In this document: positions 1 to 9,321 of the stretch, piece after piece
Layout: every line of letters begins with the position of its first letter
How positions within the stretch are numbered: position 1 is the first letter of the stretch
Assembly: GCF_028736035.1 (NCBI RefSeq)
Contig: NZ_CP117866.1
Span: 4,216,001-4,280,000, forward strand
Origin: Streptomyces sp. T12
GTDB taxonomy: Bacteria; Actinomycetota; Actinomycetes; Streptomycetales; Streptomycetaceae
Direction of reading: 5' to 3'
Length of the DNA stretch: 64,000 nt
Notes under the pieces: model-generated
The model's database searches: none
What the model was told of the DNA's origin: nothing
Seen by the model: only the letters and a program-made list of their open reading frames with translations
Position numbers and translations under genes: made by a program

Positions 1-467
1 TTGGCCCAGTCGATGGTCCGGCCCGTGTACGGGTCGTGCAGCGTCATGGAGGTCACGACGCAGTCCGAACCGGAGCGGAAGCCGACGTCCTCGCCATCGC
101 GCTGGAGGAGGTCGTTGCGGGTGTCGCAGCCGTTGCGCGCGAACGGGATGCCGCCCGGGGCCGAGTCCATCCAGGCGTAGCCGAACTTGTCCCGGTCGTA
201 GCCCGTCTTGGGGCCGCGGCCCTTCGTCGCCACCTTCTCGATGAGGGCCCGTGCCTCGGCCCGGTCGGCGTCCGAGGTGAGGGGCGCGAGCCCCGGCTTG
301 GTGCCGTCGGGGTTGTCCAGTGGGCTCACGGCGCGGCCGGAACCCGTGGCCGGGACGGAGCCGGTGGGCTCGCTGTCCACGGGTAGGTCGACGTTCTCGC
401 ACCCTGCCAGTACCAGCACCATGCCGAGCATCGCCGCGGCGCTCGCCGCCCCGCCCCTCAGACGCAT
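1..467 (-). CDS. HNH endonuclease family lipoprotein (partial, 3' end missing)
   Basis: The gene runs off the left edge, so only the first 155 codons are seen. Translation starts at ATG 467 (GTG 470 is an in-frame alternative), preceded by a GAGAGG-type ribosome binding site. Residues 1-23 form a lipoprotein signal peptide ending in the lipobox LAGC, with Cys23 as the likely lipidated residue. A Ser/Pro/Gly-rich linker follows, then the sequence NGCDTRNDLL, typical of secreted actinobacterial HNH (DUF1524/GmrSD-type) nucleases, where it precedes the catalytic core; the HNH residues themselves would lie outside the window. By family it is a secreted or surface-anchored DNase-like protein; activity is inferred. 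Confidence 0.8.
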   Translation of the reverse strand, partial: MRLRGGAASAAAMLGMVLVLAGCENVDLPVDSEPTGSVPATGSGRAVSPLDNPDGTKPGLAPLTSDADRAEARALIEKVATKGRGPKTGYDRDKFGYAWMDSAPGGIPFARNGCDTRNDLLQRDGEDVGFRSGSDCVVTSMTLHDPYTGRTIDWA

Positions 468-660
468 CACGACGCGCCCCTCTCTCTGTCGCCCGCTCCG
501 CCCCGCACAGGCGGCTTTCCCTGGTACACCGTCGGGCACACGGTAGCGACCCGGCGCACCGCGGCATTCAAGAGGTCCAGACCATAGGCTCCCTCAAGCG
601 CGCATACCTCACAACCCGGGCGTATCGTCGGTGGTGAGTCACCTCCGGAAGGAGCTCTGG

Positions 661-843
661 ATGGGCATCTTCGACAGGTTCAAGAACCGCCACGCGCAGG
701 ACAGGGCCGGGAACATGTCCGACGCCGCGGAACGGAAGGCCAACGAGAAGACGGGCAACAAGTACGAGAGCCAGGTCGACGACGCACAGCAGCGGATGGA
801 ACGCGAACTCGGCATGGACCGCGACAGGCCCGATCAGCCGTAG
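661..843 (+). CDS. MT0933-like small antitoxin-family protein
   Basis: A 60-residue, highly charged, probably helical protein starting MGIFDRF and carrying the KTGNKY signature around residue 38. This is the pattern of the actinobacterial MT0933-like antitoxin family (Rv0909-type), whose members are short and start MGxxDK. The start at ATG 661 is set by the ribosome binding site GGAAGGAG at about 647-654; the reading frame stays open upstream to 631 but without a better signal. No toxin gene is adjacent, so the antitoxin label is only a family name and the true role is unknown. A strong hairpin terminator follows at 895-926, so it appears to be a monocistronic unit. Confidence 0.7.
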   Translation: MGIFDRFKNRHAQDRAGNMSDAAERKANEKTGNKYESQVDDAQQRMERELGMDRDRPDQP

Positions 844-894
844 GACCGGAGCCCCACGGAGGACACCTGACCCGAGAATGACCCGAGAACAGAG

Positions 895-926
895 GCCGTC
901 CGCGGAGACCACCTCCCGCGGACGGC
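895..926 (+). terminator. Hairpin terminator after the MT0933-like gene
   Basis: An 11-bp perfect stem (GCCGTCCGCGG at 895-905 pairing with 916-926) encloses a 10-nt loop 52 bp after the stop codon. There is no T-tract, as is usual in Streptomyces. Confidence 0.65.
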
Positions 927-968
927 TTCGCGCGGCCGGGGCAACGATCCGCAGTCCCGGGACAGCGC

Positions 969-999
969 TTGACCTCAAGTCCGGTTGAGGTCGCAGAGT
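969..999 (+). promoter_or_regulatory. MerR-family (SoxR-like) operator-promoter for the SnoaL-like gene
   Basis: The -35 element TTGACC (969-974) and a -10 CAGAGT (994-999) are separated by 19 bp, the over-long spacer that MerR-family activators correct by bending DNA. Within it lies a perfect inverted repeat, GACCTCAA (971-978) and TTGAGGTC (985-992) with a 6-bp centre. This is the form of SoxR-type boxes (CCTCAA...TTGAGG). The predicted transcription start falls at or next to ATG 1007, giving a leaderless mRNA. No merR gene is adjacent, so the regulator would act in trans. Confidence 0.75.
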
Positions 1000-1006
1000 G
1001 ATCCGC

Positions 1007-1450
1007 ATGACCACCGAAACCGCGGACATCAACGCCGCCGAAGCCGCCCGCGTCAAGGCCGTCCAGGATGCCGACCGCAAGGCCGTCGAGCAGGTCGTCG
1101 CCACCGTCGAACGCACCCAGCGAGCCAAGGACGCCGACGGCTTCCTCGCCCTCTTCCACCCCGACGCGCTGTGGACGACCGGCCACGGCAGGGTGCTCAT
1201 CGGCTTCGACGCGATCGCCGAGTTCACCCGCACCGTGCTGCCCACCGCGACCTGGGACGGCGAGGTCACCTACGAGGTGGTGCACACACAGTTCCTGCGT
1301 CCCGACGTGGCGGCCGTCAAGGTCCGGCAGGTCTACCACTCACCGACCGGCGACACGGAGGGCGCCCCGCTGTACGTCATGACCAGGCAGGACGACGGAA
1401 GGTGGCTGTTGCACGCCTGCCAGAACACCGAAGTGCGCGGCGCCCGGTAG
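1007..1450 (+). CDS. SgcJ/EcaC-type SnoaL-like (NTF2-fold) protein
   Basis: A 147-residue protein of the SnoaL-like/NTF2 fold. The sequence ADGFLALFHPDALW followed by a central strand pair and the ending GRWLLHACQNT is the layout of SgcJ/EcaC family proteins, often called oxidoreductases although most have no proven reaction. ATG 1007 is preferred because the MerR-type promoter puts the transcription start there; GTG 998 in the same frame overlaps the -10 element and has no ribosome binding site. The gene ends 10 bp from the convergent end of mfd. Its control by a redox- or drug-sensing MerR regulator suggests a stress or detoxification role, which is an inference. Confidence 0.8.
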   Translation: MTTETADINAAEAARVKAVQDADRKAVEQVVATVERTQRAKDADGFLALFHPDALWTTGHGRVLIGFDAIAEFTRTVLPTATWDGEVTYEVVHTQFLRPDVAAVKVRQVYHSPTGDTEGAPLYVMTRQDDGRWLLHACQNTEVRGAR

Positions 1451-1459
1451 CCGCGTCGC

Positions 1460-4400
1460 TCACGACCCCAGAATCGACGCCAGGAACTCCCCGACCCACC
1501 CGAGCAACTCCCGCCCGACGAGCGGCTTCCCGCCCACCTTCGCGGTCTTCGGGCGCGGCACCAGCACCTGGTGCGCCGCCGGCTTGATGACGGTGCCCGG
1601 GTACAGCCGCTTGACCCTGAGCTCCTGGGACTCGCGCAACTCCACCGGCGCGAAGCGGATGTTGTTGCCCTGCAGGACGATCTCGCCGACGTCACACGCG
1701 CGTGCCAGCATGCGCAGCCCCGCCACCAGCAGGAGGTTCTCGACCGGTTCCGGCAACTTGCCGTAGCGGTCGACGAGTTCCTCGCGTACGGCCTTGATGT
1801 CCTCCTCCGTGTTGGCGGAGGCGATGGAGCGGTAGGCCTGCAGCCGGAGCCGCTCGCCGGGCGCGTAGTCGTGCGGGACGTGGGCGTCGACGGGGAGTTC
1901 GATCTTGACCTCGAGCGGTGGCTCCTCCTCGACGCCGCCCTCCAGGGACGCCCGGTAGTCCGCGACCGCCTCGCCGACCATACGGACGTACAGGTCGAAG
2001 CCGACTCCCGCGATGTGGCCGGACTGCTCGCCGCCCAGCAGATTGCCGGCGCCTCGGATCTCCAGGTCCTTCATCGCGACGTACATGCCCGCGCCCATCT
2101 CCGTGTGCTGGGCGATGGTCGCCAGGCGCTCGTGGGCCGTCTCCGTGAGGGGCTTCTCCGGCGGGTAGAGGAAGTAGGCGTAGCCGCGCTCCCTGCCTCG
2201 CCCGACCCGGCCGCGCAGCTGGTGCAGCTGGGACAGACCGAAGTTGTCGCCGCGCTCCACGATCAGGGTGTTGGCGTTGGAGATGTCGATGCCGGACTCG
2301 ACGATCGTCGTCGAGACGAGGACGTCGAACTTCTTCTCCCAGAAGTCGACGACGACCTGCTCCAGCGCCTGCTCCGACATCTGGCCGTGGGCCGTCGCGA
2401 TGCGCGCCTCGGGGACGATCTCGCGCAGGCGGGCGGCCGCGCGGTCGATCGACTCGACGCGGTTGTGGATGTAGAAGACCTGGCCCTCGCGCAGCAGTTC
2501 ACGGCGGATCGCGGCGCCGATCTGCTTCTCCTCGTACGGGCCGACGAAGGTCAGGACCGGGTGGCGCTCCTCGGGGGGAGTGGTGATCGTGGACATCTCG
2601 CGGATGCCGGTGACCGCCATCTCCAAGGTCCTCGGGATCGGGGTCGCGGACATCGTCAGGACGTCGACGTTCGCGCGCAGCTTCTTCAGCTGCTCCTTGT
2701 GCTCGACGCCGAAGCGCTGTTCCTCGTCGACGATGACCAGGCCCAGGTCCTTGAACTTGGTCTCCGACGAGAACAGCCGGTGGGTGCCGATGACGATGTC
2801 CACCGAGCCCTCGCGCAGGCCCTCCAGGACCGCCTTCGCCTCGGTGTCGGTCTGGAAGCGGGACAGGGCCCGGGTGTTCACCGGGAACTGCGAGTAGCGC
2901 TCGGAGAACGTCCCGAAGTGCTGCTGCACCAGCAGGGTCGTCGGCACCAGCACCGCCACCTGTTTGCCGTCCTGGACGGCCTTGAAGGCGGCCCGGACCG
3001 CGATCTCCGTCTTGCCGTAGCCGACGTCGCCGCAGATCAGGCGGTCCATCGGGACCGACTTCTCCATGTCCTCCTTGACCTCGGCGATGGTCGTCAGCTG
3101 GTCGGGGGTCTCCGCGTACGGGAAGGCGTCCTCCAGCTCGCGCTGCCAGGGCGTGTCCGGGCCGAAGGTGTGCCCCGGGGCCGCCATGCGCGCGCTGTAG
3201 AGCTTGATCAGGTCGGCCGCGATCTCCTTGACGGCCTTCTTCGCGCGCGCCTTGGTCTTCGTCCAGTCGGCGCCGCCCAGGCGGTGCAGGGTGGGGGCCT
3301 CGCCACCGACGTACTTGGTGATCTGCTCCAGCTGGTCGGTGGGGATGTACAGCCGGTCGCCGGGCTGGCCGCGCTTGGCGGGGGCGTACTCGACGACGAG
3401 GTACTCGCGCGTGGCGCCCTGGACGGTGCGCTGCACCATCTCGATGTAGCGGCCGACGCCGTGCTGCTCGTGGACGATGTAGTCGCCCGCCTCCAGGGTG
3501 AGCGGGTCGATGGTCTTGCGGCGGCGGGCCGGCATGCGGGCGCCGTCCTTGCCTGCCGCCTTCTGCCCGGACAGGTCGGTCTCGGTCAGGACGGCCAGCC
3601 GGAGCGCGGGGTCGACGAAGCCGTAGTCGATGGAGCCGCACGCGACATGGACGATCGAGGGGGAGATCTCCCCCAGGTCGGTCTCCAGGCGGGCCGCCAC
3701 GCCCTCGCTGCCGAGCACCTCGACCGTGCGCGCGGCCGGGCCGTGGGCCTCGGTCACGAAGACCGTGCGCCAGCCGTCGGCGAGCCAGCCCTTGGTGTCG
3801 GCCAGGGCCTTCGCGGTGTCGCCGCGGTACGACTCGGGCGCGTGCATGCCGAGCTTGAGGGTGTCCGCGTCGAGTGTCTCGTCGGCCGCGAAGGGCGAGA
3901 CCGACCACCACATCATGTCCAGCTCGCGGGCGCGGTCGCGGACGTCCGCGATGGACCACAGGGAGGCCGCGCCGACGTCGATGGGCGCCTCGCCGCCGCC
4001 GGCCGTGGCGGCCCAGGACGCCTGCAGGAACTCCTGCGACGTCGCTACGAGATCGGAGGCACGCGTGCGTACCCGTTCCGGGTCGCACACGACGGCCATG
4101 GCGCCCTTGGGCAGGACGTCGAGCAGCAGCTCCATGTCGTCGACGAGGACGGGGGCGAGGGACTCCATGCCCTCGACGGCGATGCCCTCGGCGATCTTGC
4201 CGAGCAGTTCGCCGAGCTCGGGGTGCTGTTCGGCGAGGGCACGCGCGCGTGCGCGGACGTCGTCGGTGAGGAGGAGTTCGCGGCAGGGCGGGGCCCACAG
4301 GCCGTGGTCGGCGACTTCGAGGGAGCGCTGGTCGGCGACCTTGAAGTAGCGGATCTCCTCCACGTCGTCGCCCCAGAACTCGATGCGCAGGGGGTGCTCT

Positions 4401-4990
4401 TCGGTGGGCGGGAAGACGTCGAGGATGCCGCCTCGTACGGCGAACTCGCCGCGCTTCTCGACGAGCTCCACGCGCGCGTACGCGGCGGCGGCGAGGGCCT
4501 CCACGATGGCGTTGAGGTCGGCGGTCTGTCCGGTCCTCAGGGCCACCGGCTCCAGGTCGCCGAGGCCCTTGACCTGGGGCTGGAGGACCGAGCGGATGGG
4601 GGCCACGACGACGGAGACCGGGCCCGTCTCGGGGTCGTCGGGGCGGGGGTGGGCGAGGCGACGCAGGACCGCGAGACGGCGGCCGACGGTGTCGCTGCGG
4701 GGGCTGAGGCGCTCGTGCGGGAGGGTCTCCCAGGACGGGTACTCCGCGACGCCCTCCGGTGGAAGCAGGGAGCGCAGTGCTGCCGCCAGGTCCTCGGCCT
4801 CGCGGCCCGTCGCGGTCACCGCGAGGACCGGGCGGTCGGTCTCGCGCGCGAGGGCGGCGATCGTGAACGGGCGGGCCGCCGCGGGGCCGACCAGGTCGAC
4901 GTGCATGCGGTTGCCGTCTGCGGCCGCCGTGATCGCTTCCGCGAGGGCGGTGTCCTTGACTACGGCGTCGAGCAGACCGTGCAGGCTCAT
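1460..4990 (-). CDS. mfd: Transcription-repair coupling factor Mfd
   Basis: This 1176-residue protein is the DNA translocase that removes RNA polymerase stalled at lesions and recruits UvrA for nucleotide excision repair. In order it shows the UvrB-like N-terminal module (start MSLHGLLD), the CarD/Tudor-like RNA-polymerase interaction domain (GDYIVHEQHGVGRYI) near the middle, the RecG-like motor with Walker A GDVGYGKTE, DEEQ-type motif II and SATPIPRT, and the C-terminal TRCF domain. Length is normal for Streptomyces. The frame is open far upstream to 6280, but ATG 4990 matches the family start and the upstream part overlaps the DUF2079 gene on the other strand. The gene is convergent with the SnoaL-like gene and diverges from the DUF2079 gene. 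Confidence 0.97.
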   Translation of the reverse strand: MSLHGLLDAVVKDTALAEAITAAADGNRMHVDLVGPAAARPFTIAALARETDRPVLAVTATGREAEDLAAALRSLLPPEGVAEYPSWETLPHERLSPRSDTVGRRLAVLRRLAHPRPDDPETGPVSVVVAPIRSVLQPQVKGLGDLEPVALRTGQTADLNAIVEALAAAAYARVELVEKRGEFAVRGGILDVFPPTEEHPLRIEFWGDDVEEIRYFKVADQRSLEVADHGLWAPPCRELLLTDDVRARARALAEQHPELGELLGKIAEGIAVEGMESLAPVLVDDMELLLDVLPKGAMAVVCDPERVRTRASDLVATSQEFLQASWAATAGGGEAPIDVGAASLWSIADVRDRARELDMMWWSVSPFAADETLDADTLKLGMHAPESYRGDTAKALADTKGWLADGWRTVFVTEAHGPAARTVEVLGSEGVAARLETDLGEISPSIVHVACGSIDYGFVDPALRLAVLTETDLSGQKAAGKDGARMPARRRKTIDPLTLEAGDYIVHEQHGVGRYIEMVQRTVQGATREYLVVEYAPAKRGQPGDRLYIPTDQLEQITKYVGGEAPTLHRLGGADWTKTKARAKKAVKEIAADLIKLYSARMAAPGHTFGPDTPWQRELEDAFPYAETPDQLTTIAEVKEDMEKSVPMDRLICGDVGYGKTEIAVRAAFKAVQDGKQVAVLVPTTLLVQQHFGTFSERYSQFPVNTRALSRFQTDTEAKAVLEGLREGSVDIVIGTHRLFSSETKFKDLGLVIVDEEQRFGVEHKEQLKKLRANVDVLTMSATPIPRTLEMAVTGIREMSTITTPPEERHPVLTFVGPYEEKQIGAAIRRELLREGQVFYIHNRVESIDRAAARLREIVPEARIATAHGQMSEQALEQVVVDFWEKKFDVLVSTTIVESGIDISNANTLIVERGDNFGLSQLHQLRGRVGRGRERGYAYFLYPPEKPLTETAHERLATIAQHTEMGAGMYVAMKDLEIRGAGNLLGGEQSGHIAGVGFDLYVRMVGEAVADYRASLEGGVEEEPPLEVKIELPVDAHVPHDYAPGERLRLQAYRSIASANTEEDIKAVREELVDRYGKLPEPVENLLLVAGLRMLARACDVGEIVLQGNNIRFAPVELRESQELRVKRLYPGTVIKPAAHQVLVPRPKTAKVGGKPLVGRELLGWVGEFLASILGS

Positions 4991-5191
4991 TCGGGGGCGC
5001 TTCCGTCCGGGGTGGGCAACACGAAGGGCCCGACGCGTGTGACGGGCCGGGGGCTTCCAGCGTACGTCGCTGCGCGGGCGGGTGCCGGGCCTGTGGATAA
5101 CGTCCGTTCTCAGGTGGCCGGCGTTGTGGCCGGCGTCGACGTGACGTGGGCGGCCAAAGGCCCCCGGCCCCGTACCGCGTAAGGTCCCCCC

Positions 5192-6667
5192 ATGCCCACC
5201 CCCGCCACCTCCTCGACGCCGAACACGTCCTCGGACCCCCACATACCGGCGCCGGCCACGCCCCCTGACGGGCAGGCGCGGCCCGCCCCCGCCCGGCGTG
5301 AACCCTGGCTGCTCGCCGCCGCGCTCTTCGTGGGCTATGCGATCGTCTCCGTCGGCCGTTACCGGCATCTGGGGCAGCGGTCGTGGGATCTCGGGATCTT
5401 CGAGCAGGTCATCCGGTCCTACGCGCATCTTCAGGCTCCGATCGCCGACCTCAAGGGGCCCGGGTTCAACATCCTGGGCGATCACTTCAGCCCGGTGACG
5501 GCCCTGCTCGCGCCGCTCTACCGGGTGTTTCCCTCCCCGGTCACCCTGCTCGTGGCGCAGGCCGCGCTGTTCGCCCTGTCCGCCGTCCCCGTCACGCGTG
5601 CCGCGGCCCGGCTGCTCGGGCGGTGGCGTGGGCTTGCGATCGGGGTGGCGTACGGGCTGTCGTGGGGGCTTCAGCAGGCCGTCGACTTCGACTTTCACGA
5701 GATCTGCTTCGCCGTACCGCTCATCGCCTTCAGCCTGGAGGCGCTGCTCGCGCGGCGCTGGCGGGCCGCTCTGCTCTGGGCGATTCCGCTCGTCCTGGTG
5801 AAGGAGGATCTGGGGTTCACCCTCACGGGCATCGCGCTGGTCGTCGCCTGGCGGGCCCGCCGAGGCGCGCCGCGCGCGTCCCGGTACGCGATCGGCGTCG
5901 CCGTCTTCGGCGTGGTGGCCGTCGCGGCCACCCTCCTGCTGGTCATACCGAGCTTCAACAGCGCCGGCACCTACGACTACTGGAACAAGGTGAGCGAGTC
6001 GTCGGGCGGCGGCGGGCCCTTCGACGGCCTCGACACCAAGTTCCGTACGCTCTGCTGGCTCCTCATACCCACCACCGGACTGCTCGCCCTGCGGTCCCCC
6101 GTCCTTCTCGTCGCGCTGCCCACCATCGGCTGGCGTTTCGTCTCCTCCTACCCGCAGTACTGGGGGACGGACTGGCACTACAGCGCCGTCCTGATGCCCA
6201 TCGTCTTCCTCGCCCTCGTCGACGCCCTCGACACCGCCCGGCACAGCACGCGCGCGTGGCTGCGGTCGTACGTCCCTCACCTGCCCGCCGCCGTCGCGGC
6301 CGCCTCGCTCGCGCTGACCACCTCACTGCCGCTCGCCGCGCTGACCGAGAGCGAGATCTATCGCAAGCCCGCGCGCGTGACGGCCATCGAGCGGCTCCTC
6401 GCTCAAGTGCCCGACAACGCCTCCGTCGAGGCGAACATCGCTCCGATCAGCCGGCTCACCTCGCGCTGCCGGGTCTTCTGGGTCAGCACCACACGGGGCA
6501 TCAACCCCGACTTCATCGCCCTCGACAACTCCCGCAAGCGCTATCGCGACGTCGAGGCCTACGCCGAGGCCCTTCACCCCGACGCGCGGTACACCGTCAA
6601 GGGCACCGCCTACGGGGTCGTACTGCTGGAGCGGCAGAGCGGACCGGGGCAGAGCGGACCGAGGTAG
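5192..6667 (+). CDS. DUF2079 polytopic membrane protein
   Basis: A 491-residue integral membrane protein with about ten hydrophobic segments. The cytoplasmic N-terminal 35 residues are Pro/Ala rich, followed by the first membrane span and the conserved block SWDLGIFEQV...LGDHFSP that marks the DUF2079 family. The FDFHEI motif near residue 170 is also typical. DUF2079 proteins resemble glycosyltransferase-39-type membrane enzymes in layout, but no activity is established. The gene diverges from mfd across about 200 bp and ends at a strong bidirectional hairpin shared with the convergent ABC exporter. Confidence 0.85.
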   Translation: MPTPATSSTPNTSSDPHIPAPATPPDGQARPAPARREPWLLAAALFVGYAIVSVGRYRHLGQRSWDLGIFEQVIRSYAHLQAPIADLKGPGFNILGDHFSPVTALLAPLYRVFPSPVTLLVAQAALFALSAVPVTRAAARLLGRWRGLAIGVAYGLSWGLQQAVDFDFHEICFAVPLIAFSLEALLARRWRAALLWAIPLVLVKEDLGFTLTGIALVVAWRARRGAPRASRYAIGVAVFGVVAVAATLLLVIPSFNSAGTYDYWNKVSESSGGGGPFDGLDTKFRTLCWLLIPTTGLLALRSPVLLVALPTIGWRFVSSYPQYWGTDWHYSAVLMPIVFLALVDALDTARHSTRAWLRSYVPHLPAAVAAASLALTTSLPLAALTESEIYRKPARVTAIERLLAQVPDNASVEANIAPISRLTSRCRVFWVSTTRGINPDFIALDNSRKRYRDVEAYAEALHPDARYTVKGTAYGVVLLERQSGPGQSGPR

Positions 6668-6685
6668 AGCGGGCCATGACAGGAG

Positions 6686-6721
6686 GCCCGGTCCGGAGGG
6701 TGAAACCTCTCCGGACCGGGC
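6686..6721. terminator. Bidirectional hairpin between DUF2079 and ABC permease genes
   Basis: Arms GCCCGGTCCGGAG (6686-6698) and CTCCGGACCGGGC (6709-6721, read with one bulged base) form a stem of about 13 bp around a short GGTGAAACC-type loop. It lies between two convergent genes. Confidence 0.7.
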
Positions 6722-6750
6722 CCGTCCCCCGCAACCCCCGTGTGCGGTGG

Positions 6751-9321
6751 CTATTCGGTCGCGATCGCGTTCAGTACGTTCATCCGGCCCGCCCTGAACG
6801 CCGGCACCAGTGCCGCGAACAGGCCCACGAAGGCCGAGCCGATGAAGACCCCGATGATCGTCGGCCACGGGATGTCGAGGACGTTCAGGCCCTCCAGAGC
6901 CAGGAGCTTCTGGGCCGTCGCGCCCCAGCCCATCCCGAGTCCGAGGCCCAGCAGGGCGCCGAACAGGGCGATCACCACCGACTCCATGCGGATCATGCGG
7001 CGCAGCTGGCGGCGGGAGAGGCCGATGGCGCGCATCAGGCCGATCTCGCGGGTGCGTTCCACCACCGACAGGGCCAGGGTGTTCACCACGCCCAGGACCG
7101 CCACGATGATCGCCAGGGCGAGCAGGCCGTAGACCATGTTCAGGAGCTGGCCCATCTGGTCCTTGAGCTCCTGCTTGTAGTCGGTCTGGTCGCGGACCGG
7201 GTACTGCGGGTAGTCGTGCAGCGACTTCTTCAGGGCCGCGTACGCCGCCTTCTCCTGGCCGTCCTTCGCCTTGCCGAGCAGCATCTGGCTCTGCGGGATC
7301 CGGTCGGCGGGGAGGTACTTCTGCAGCGTCTCGATGCTGATGTAGCGCGCGCCCTGGTCGAAGGAGGTGTCGTCGTCCGTGATGGCCGCGACCTTCAGCT
7401 TCGCCGTCTCACCGCCCTTGAAGGCGACGGTGAGGGTGTCGCCGACGTGCACGCCGTGCTTCGTGGCGTAGTCGGAGCCGACCGACATGGCGTCCTTGCC
7501 GTAGGCGGCGGACAGGGTGCCCTCCGTGGTCGTACGGCGAAGGTCCTCGGCGTACGTCGGGTCGGCGGCCGTGAGTCCGGTGTCGTCGGTCTTGCCGTCC
7601 GGCGAGGTCAGCGTGGCGCCGACGTCCTTGGAGCGGGTGACGTGCTCCAGGTGCGGCGTCTGCTGCATCGCGCGCTCGGCCTTGGCGACGATGTCCTGCT
7701 GCTGGGCCACGACGATGAAGTCCGCGCCGACCGACTTGTCGAGCTCGCTCGTCGCCGAGGCGACCATCGAGGAGCCGACCACCGACAGGCAGGCCACAAG
7801 GGCGAGGCCGATCATCAGGGCGGCGCCCGTGGCACCGGTACGGCGCGGGTTGCGCAGGGCGTTGCGCTCGGCCATGCGGCCGACGGGGCCGAAGGCGCGC
7901 AGCAGGACCGCGCTGATCACCCGGACCACCCCGCCCGCGAGCAGCGGGCCGATGACCACGAAGCCGATCAGGGTCAGCACCACGCCGCCGCCCAGCACCA
8001 GCGCACCCTCGCTCGCCTTGTCGGCGGTGGCGGCGGCGTACAGGGCATAGGCACCCGCGCCCGTCAGGACCAGGCCGATCAGGCCGCGTATCCAGCCGGC
8101 CCTGCCGTCGGCCGGCGTGCCGGCGTCGCGCAGGGCGGCCATCGGGGAGACCCTGCCGGCGCGGCGGGCGGGGAGGTAGGCGGCGAGCACCGTCACCACG
8201 ACGCCCAGGATCAGGCCGATGACCGGGGTCGTCACCTTCACCGTCAGGTCGTCGGTGGAGAGGTTCATGCCGGCCATCGACATGAGCTTCATCAGGCCGA
8301 TCGCGATGCCGACACCGGCACCCACGCCCAGCACCGAGCCCACGAAGCCCAGCAGCAGCGCCTCCACCAGCACCGACCGGTTGACCTGCCGGCGCGAGGA
8401 GCCGATGGCCCGCATGAGGCCGATCTCGCGGGTGCGCTGGGCGACCAGCATGGAGAAGGTGTTGATGATCAGGAAGATGCCGACCAGGAAGGCGATCCCG
8501 GCGAAGCCGAGCATGGCGTACTTGATGACGTCCATGAACGCACCGACGTCCTTGCGGTTCTCGTCGGCGGTCTCCTTGGCCGTCTGGATCTTGTACGCGC
8601 CGTCCATGGCCTGCGCGATGTCCTGCTTGAGCCGCGCGTCGCTCACGCCGTCCGCCGCGGTGACGGAGACCTGCGTGAACCGGCCGGTGGTGCCGAGCAG
8701 GGTGCGCTGGGCGGTGGCGGTGTCGAAGTAGACGACGGCCGCGCCCGGGTTGGTCACCTTCCAGGAGGCGATGCCGACGATGCGCGCGCGGAGGTCGCCG
8801 GTGGCGGCGATGGTGCGCAGCTCGTCGCCGAGCTTCAGGTCGTGCTTGTCGGCGGTGTCCGCGTCGACCATGACCTCGGTGGGCCCGCGCGGGGCGTGCC
8901 CGGAGGTGATCTCCATGGACTTCAGGTCGCTCTGGGTCCAGTTGCCGGCGAAGGTGGGCGCACCGGTGGAGGAACCCATGTTCTTGTTCTCGGAGTTGAC
9001 GACGGTCACGCTCGTCGAGCCGACCGCGCCCTCCGCCTTCTTCACGCCGTCCACGGCCGCGACCTGCTCGACGGCCGAGGCGGGCAGCGAGGTCGGCCGG
9101 CCCGTACCGCCGCCGTCGTCCTCGTCCTTGGCGTCCTTGGGGCTGACGGTGACGTCGGACGAGGTGACGGCGAAGAGCTTGTCGAAGGTGGTGTTCATCG
9201 TGTCGGTGAAGACGAGAGTCCCTGAGACAAAGGCCACCGACAGCAGGACGGCCACGGCCGACAGGGCCATGCGTCCCTTGTGCGCGAAGAAGTTGCGCAG
9301 GGAGGTCCTCAGGACGGTCAT
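6751..9321 (-). CDS. ABC transporter permease, FtsX/MacB type
   Basis: An 856-residue permease with two FtsX-like halves. Residues 1-45 hold the first membrane span and LRNFFAHKGRM, followed by a large extracytoplasmic MacB-periplasmic-core-like domain (about 50-250). A cluster of spans carries the motif TREIGLMRAIGSSRRQV, then a second extracytoplasmic domain and a second span cluster repeat it as TREIGLMRAIGLSRRQL. This 1+3+1+3-type topology is that of mechanotransmission exporters rather than classical channels. It overlaps the ATPase gene by 4 nt (ATGA), so the two are translationally coupled. Substrate is unknown; lipids, peptides or cell-wall-active drugs are typical of the family. Confidence 0.9.
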   Translation of the reverse strand: MTVLRTSLRNFFAHKGRMALSAVAVLLSVAFVSGTLVFTDTMNTTFDKLFAVTSSDVTVSPKDAKDEDDGGGTGRPTSLPASAVEQVAAVDGVKKAEGAVGSTSVTVVNSENKNMGSSTGAPTFAGNWTQSDLKSMEITSGHAPRGPTEVMVDADTADKHDLKLGDELRTIAATGDLRARIVGIASWKVTNPGAAVVYFDTATAQRTLLGTTGRFTQVSVTAADGVSDARLKQDIAQAMDGAYKIQTAKETADENRKDVGAFMDVIKYAMLGFAGIAFLVGIFLIINTFSMLVAQRTREIGLMRAIGSSRRQVNRSVLVEALLLGFVGSVLGVGAGVGIAIGLMKLMSMAGMNLSTDDLTVKVTTPVIGLILGVVVTVLAAYLPARRAGRVSPMAALRDAGTPADGRAGWIRGLIGLVLTGAGAYALYAAATADKASEGALVLGGGVVLTLIGFVVIGPLLAGGVVRVISAVLLRAFGPVGRMAERNALRNPRRTGATGAALMIGLALVACLSVVGSSMVASATSELDKSVGADFIVVAQQQDIVAKAERAMQQTPHLEHVTRSKDVGATLTSPDGKTDDTGLTAADPTYAEDLRRTTTEGTLSAAYGKDAMSVGSDYATKHGVHVGDTLTVAFKGGETAKLKVAAITDDDTSFDQGARYISIETLQKYLPADRIPQSQMLLGKAKDGQEKAAYAALKKSLHDYPQYPVRDQTDYKQELKDQMGQLLNMVYGLLALAIIVAVLGVVNTLALSVVERTREIGLMRAIGLSRRQLRRMIRMESVVIALFGALLGLGLGMGWGATAQKLLALEGLNVLDIPWPTIIGVFIGSAFVGLFAALVPAFRAGRMNVLNAIATE

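Noticed and set aside
7..546. Plus-strand ORFs at the left edge
   Set aside because: They lie antisense to the HNH lipoprotein gene, whose signal peptide and NGCDTRND motif are clear.
1571..5182. 1203-codon open frame on the plus strand
   Set aside because: It is antisense to mfd, lacks any recognisable domain and follows from the codon bias of the real gene.
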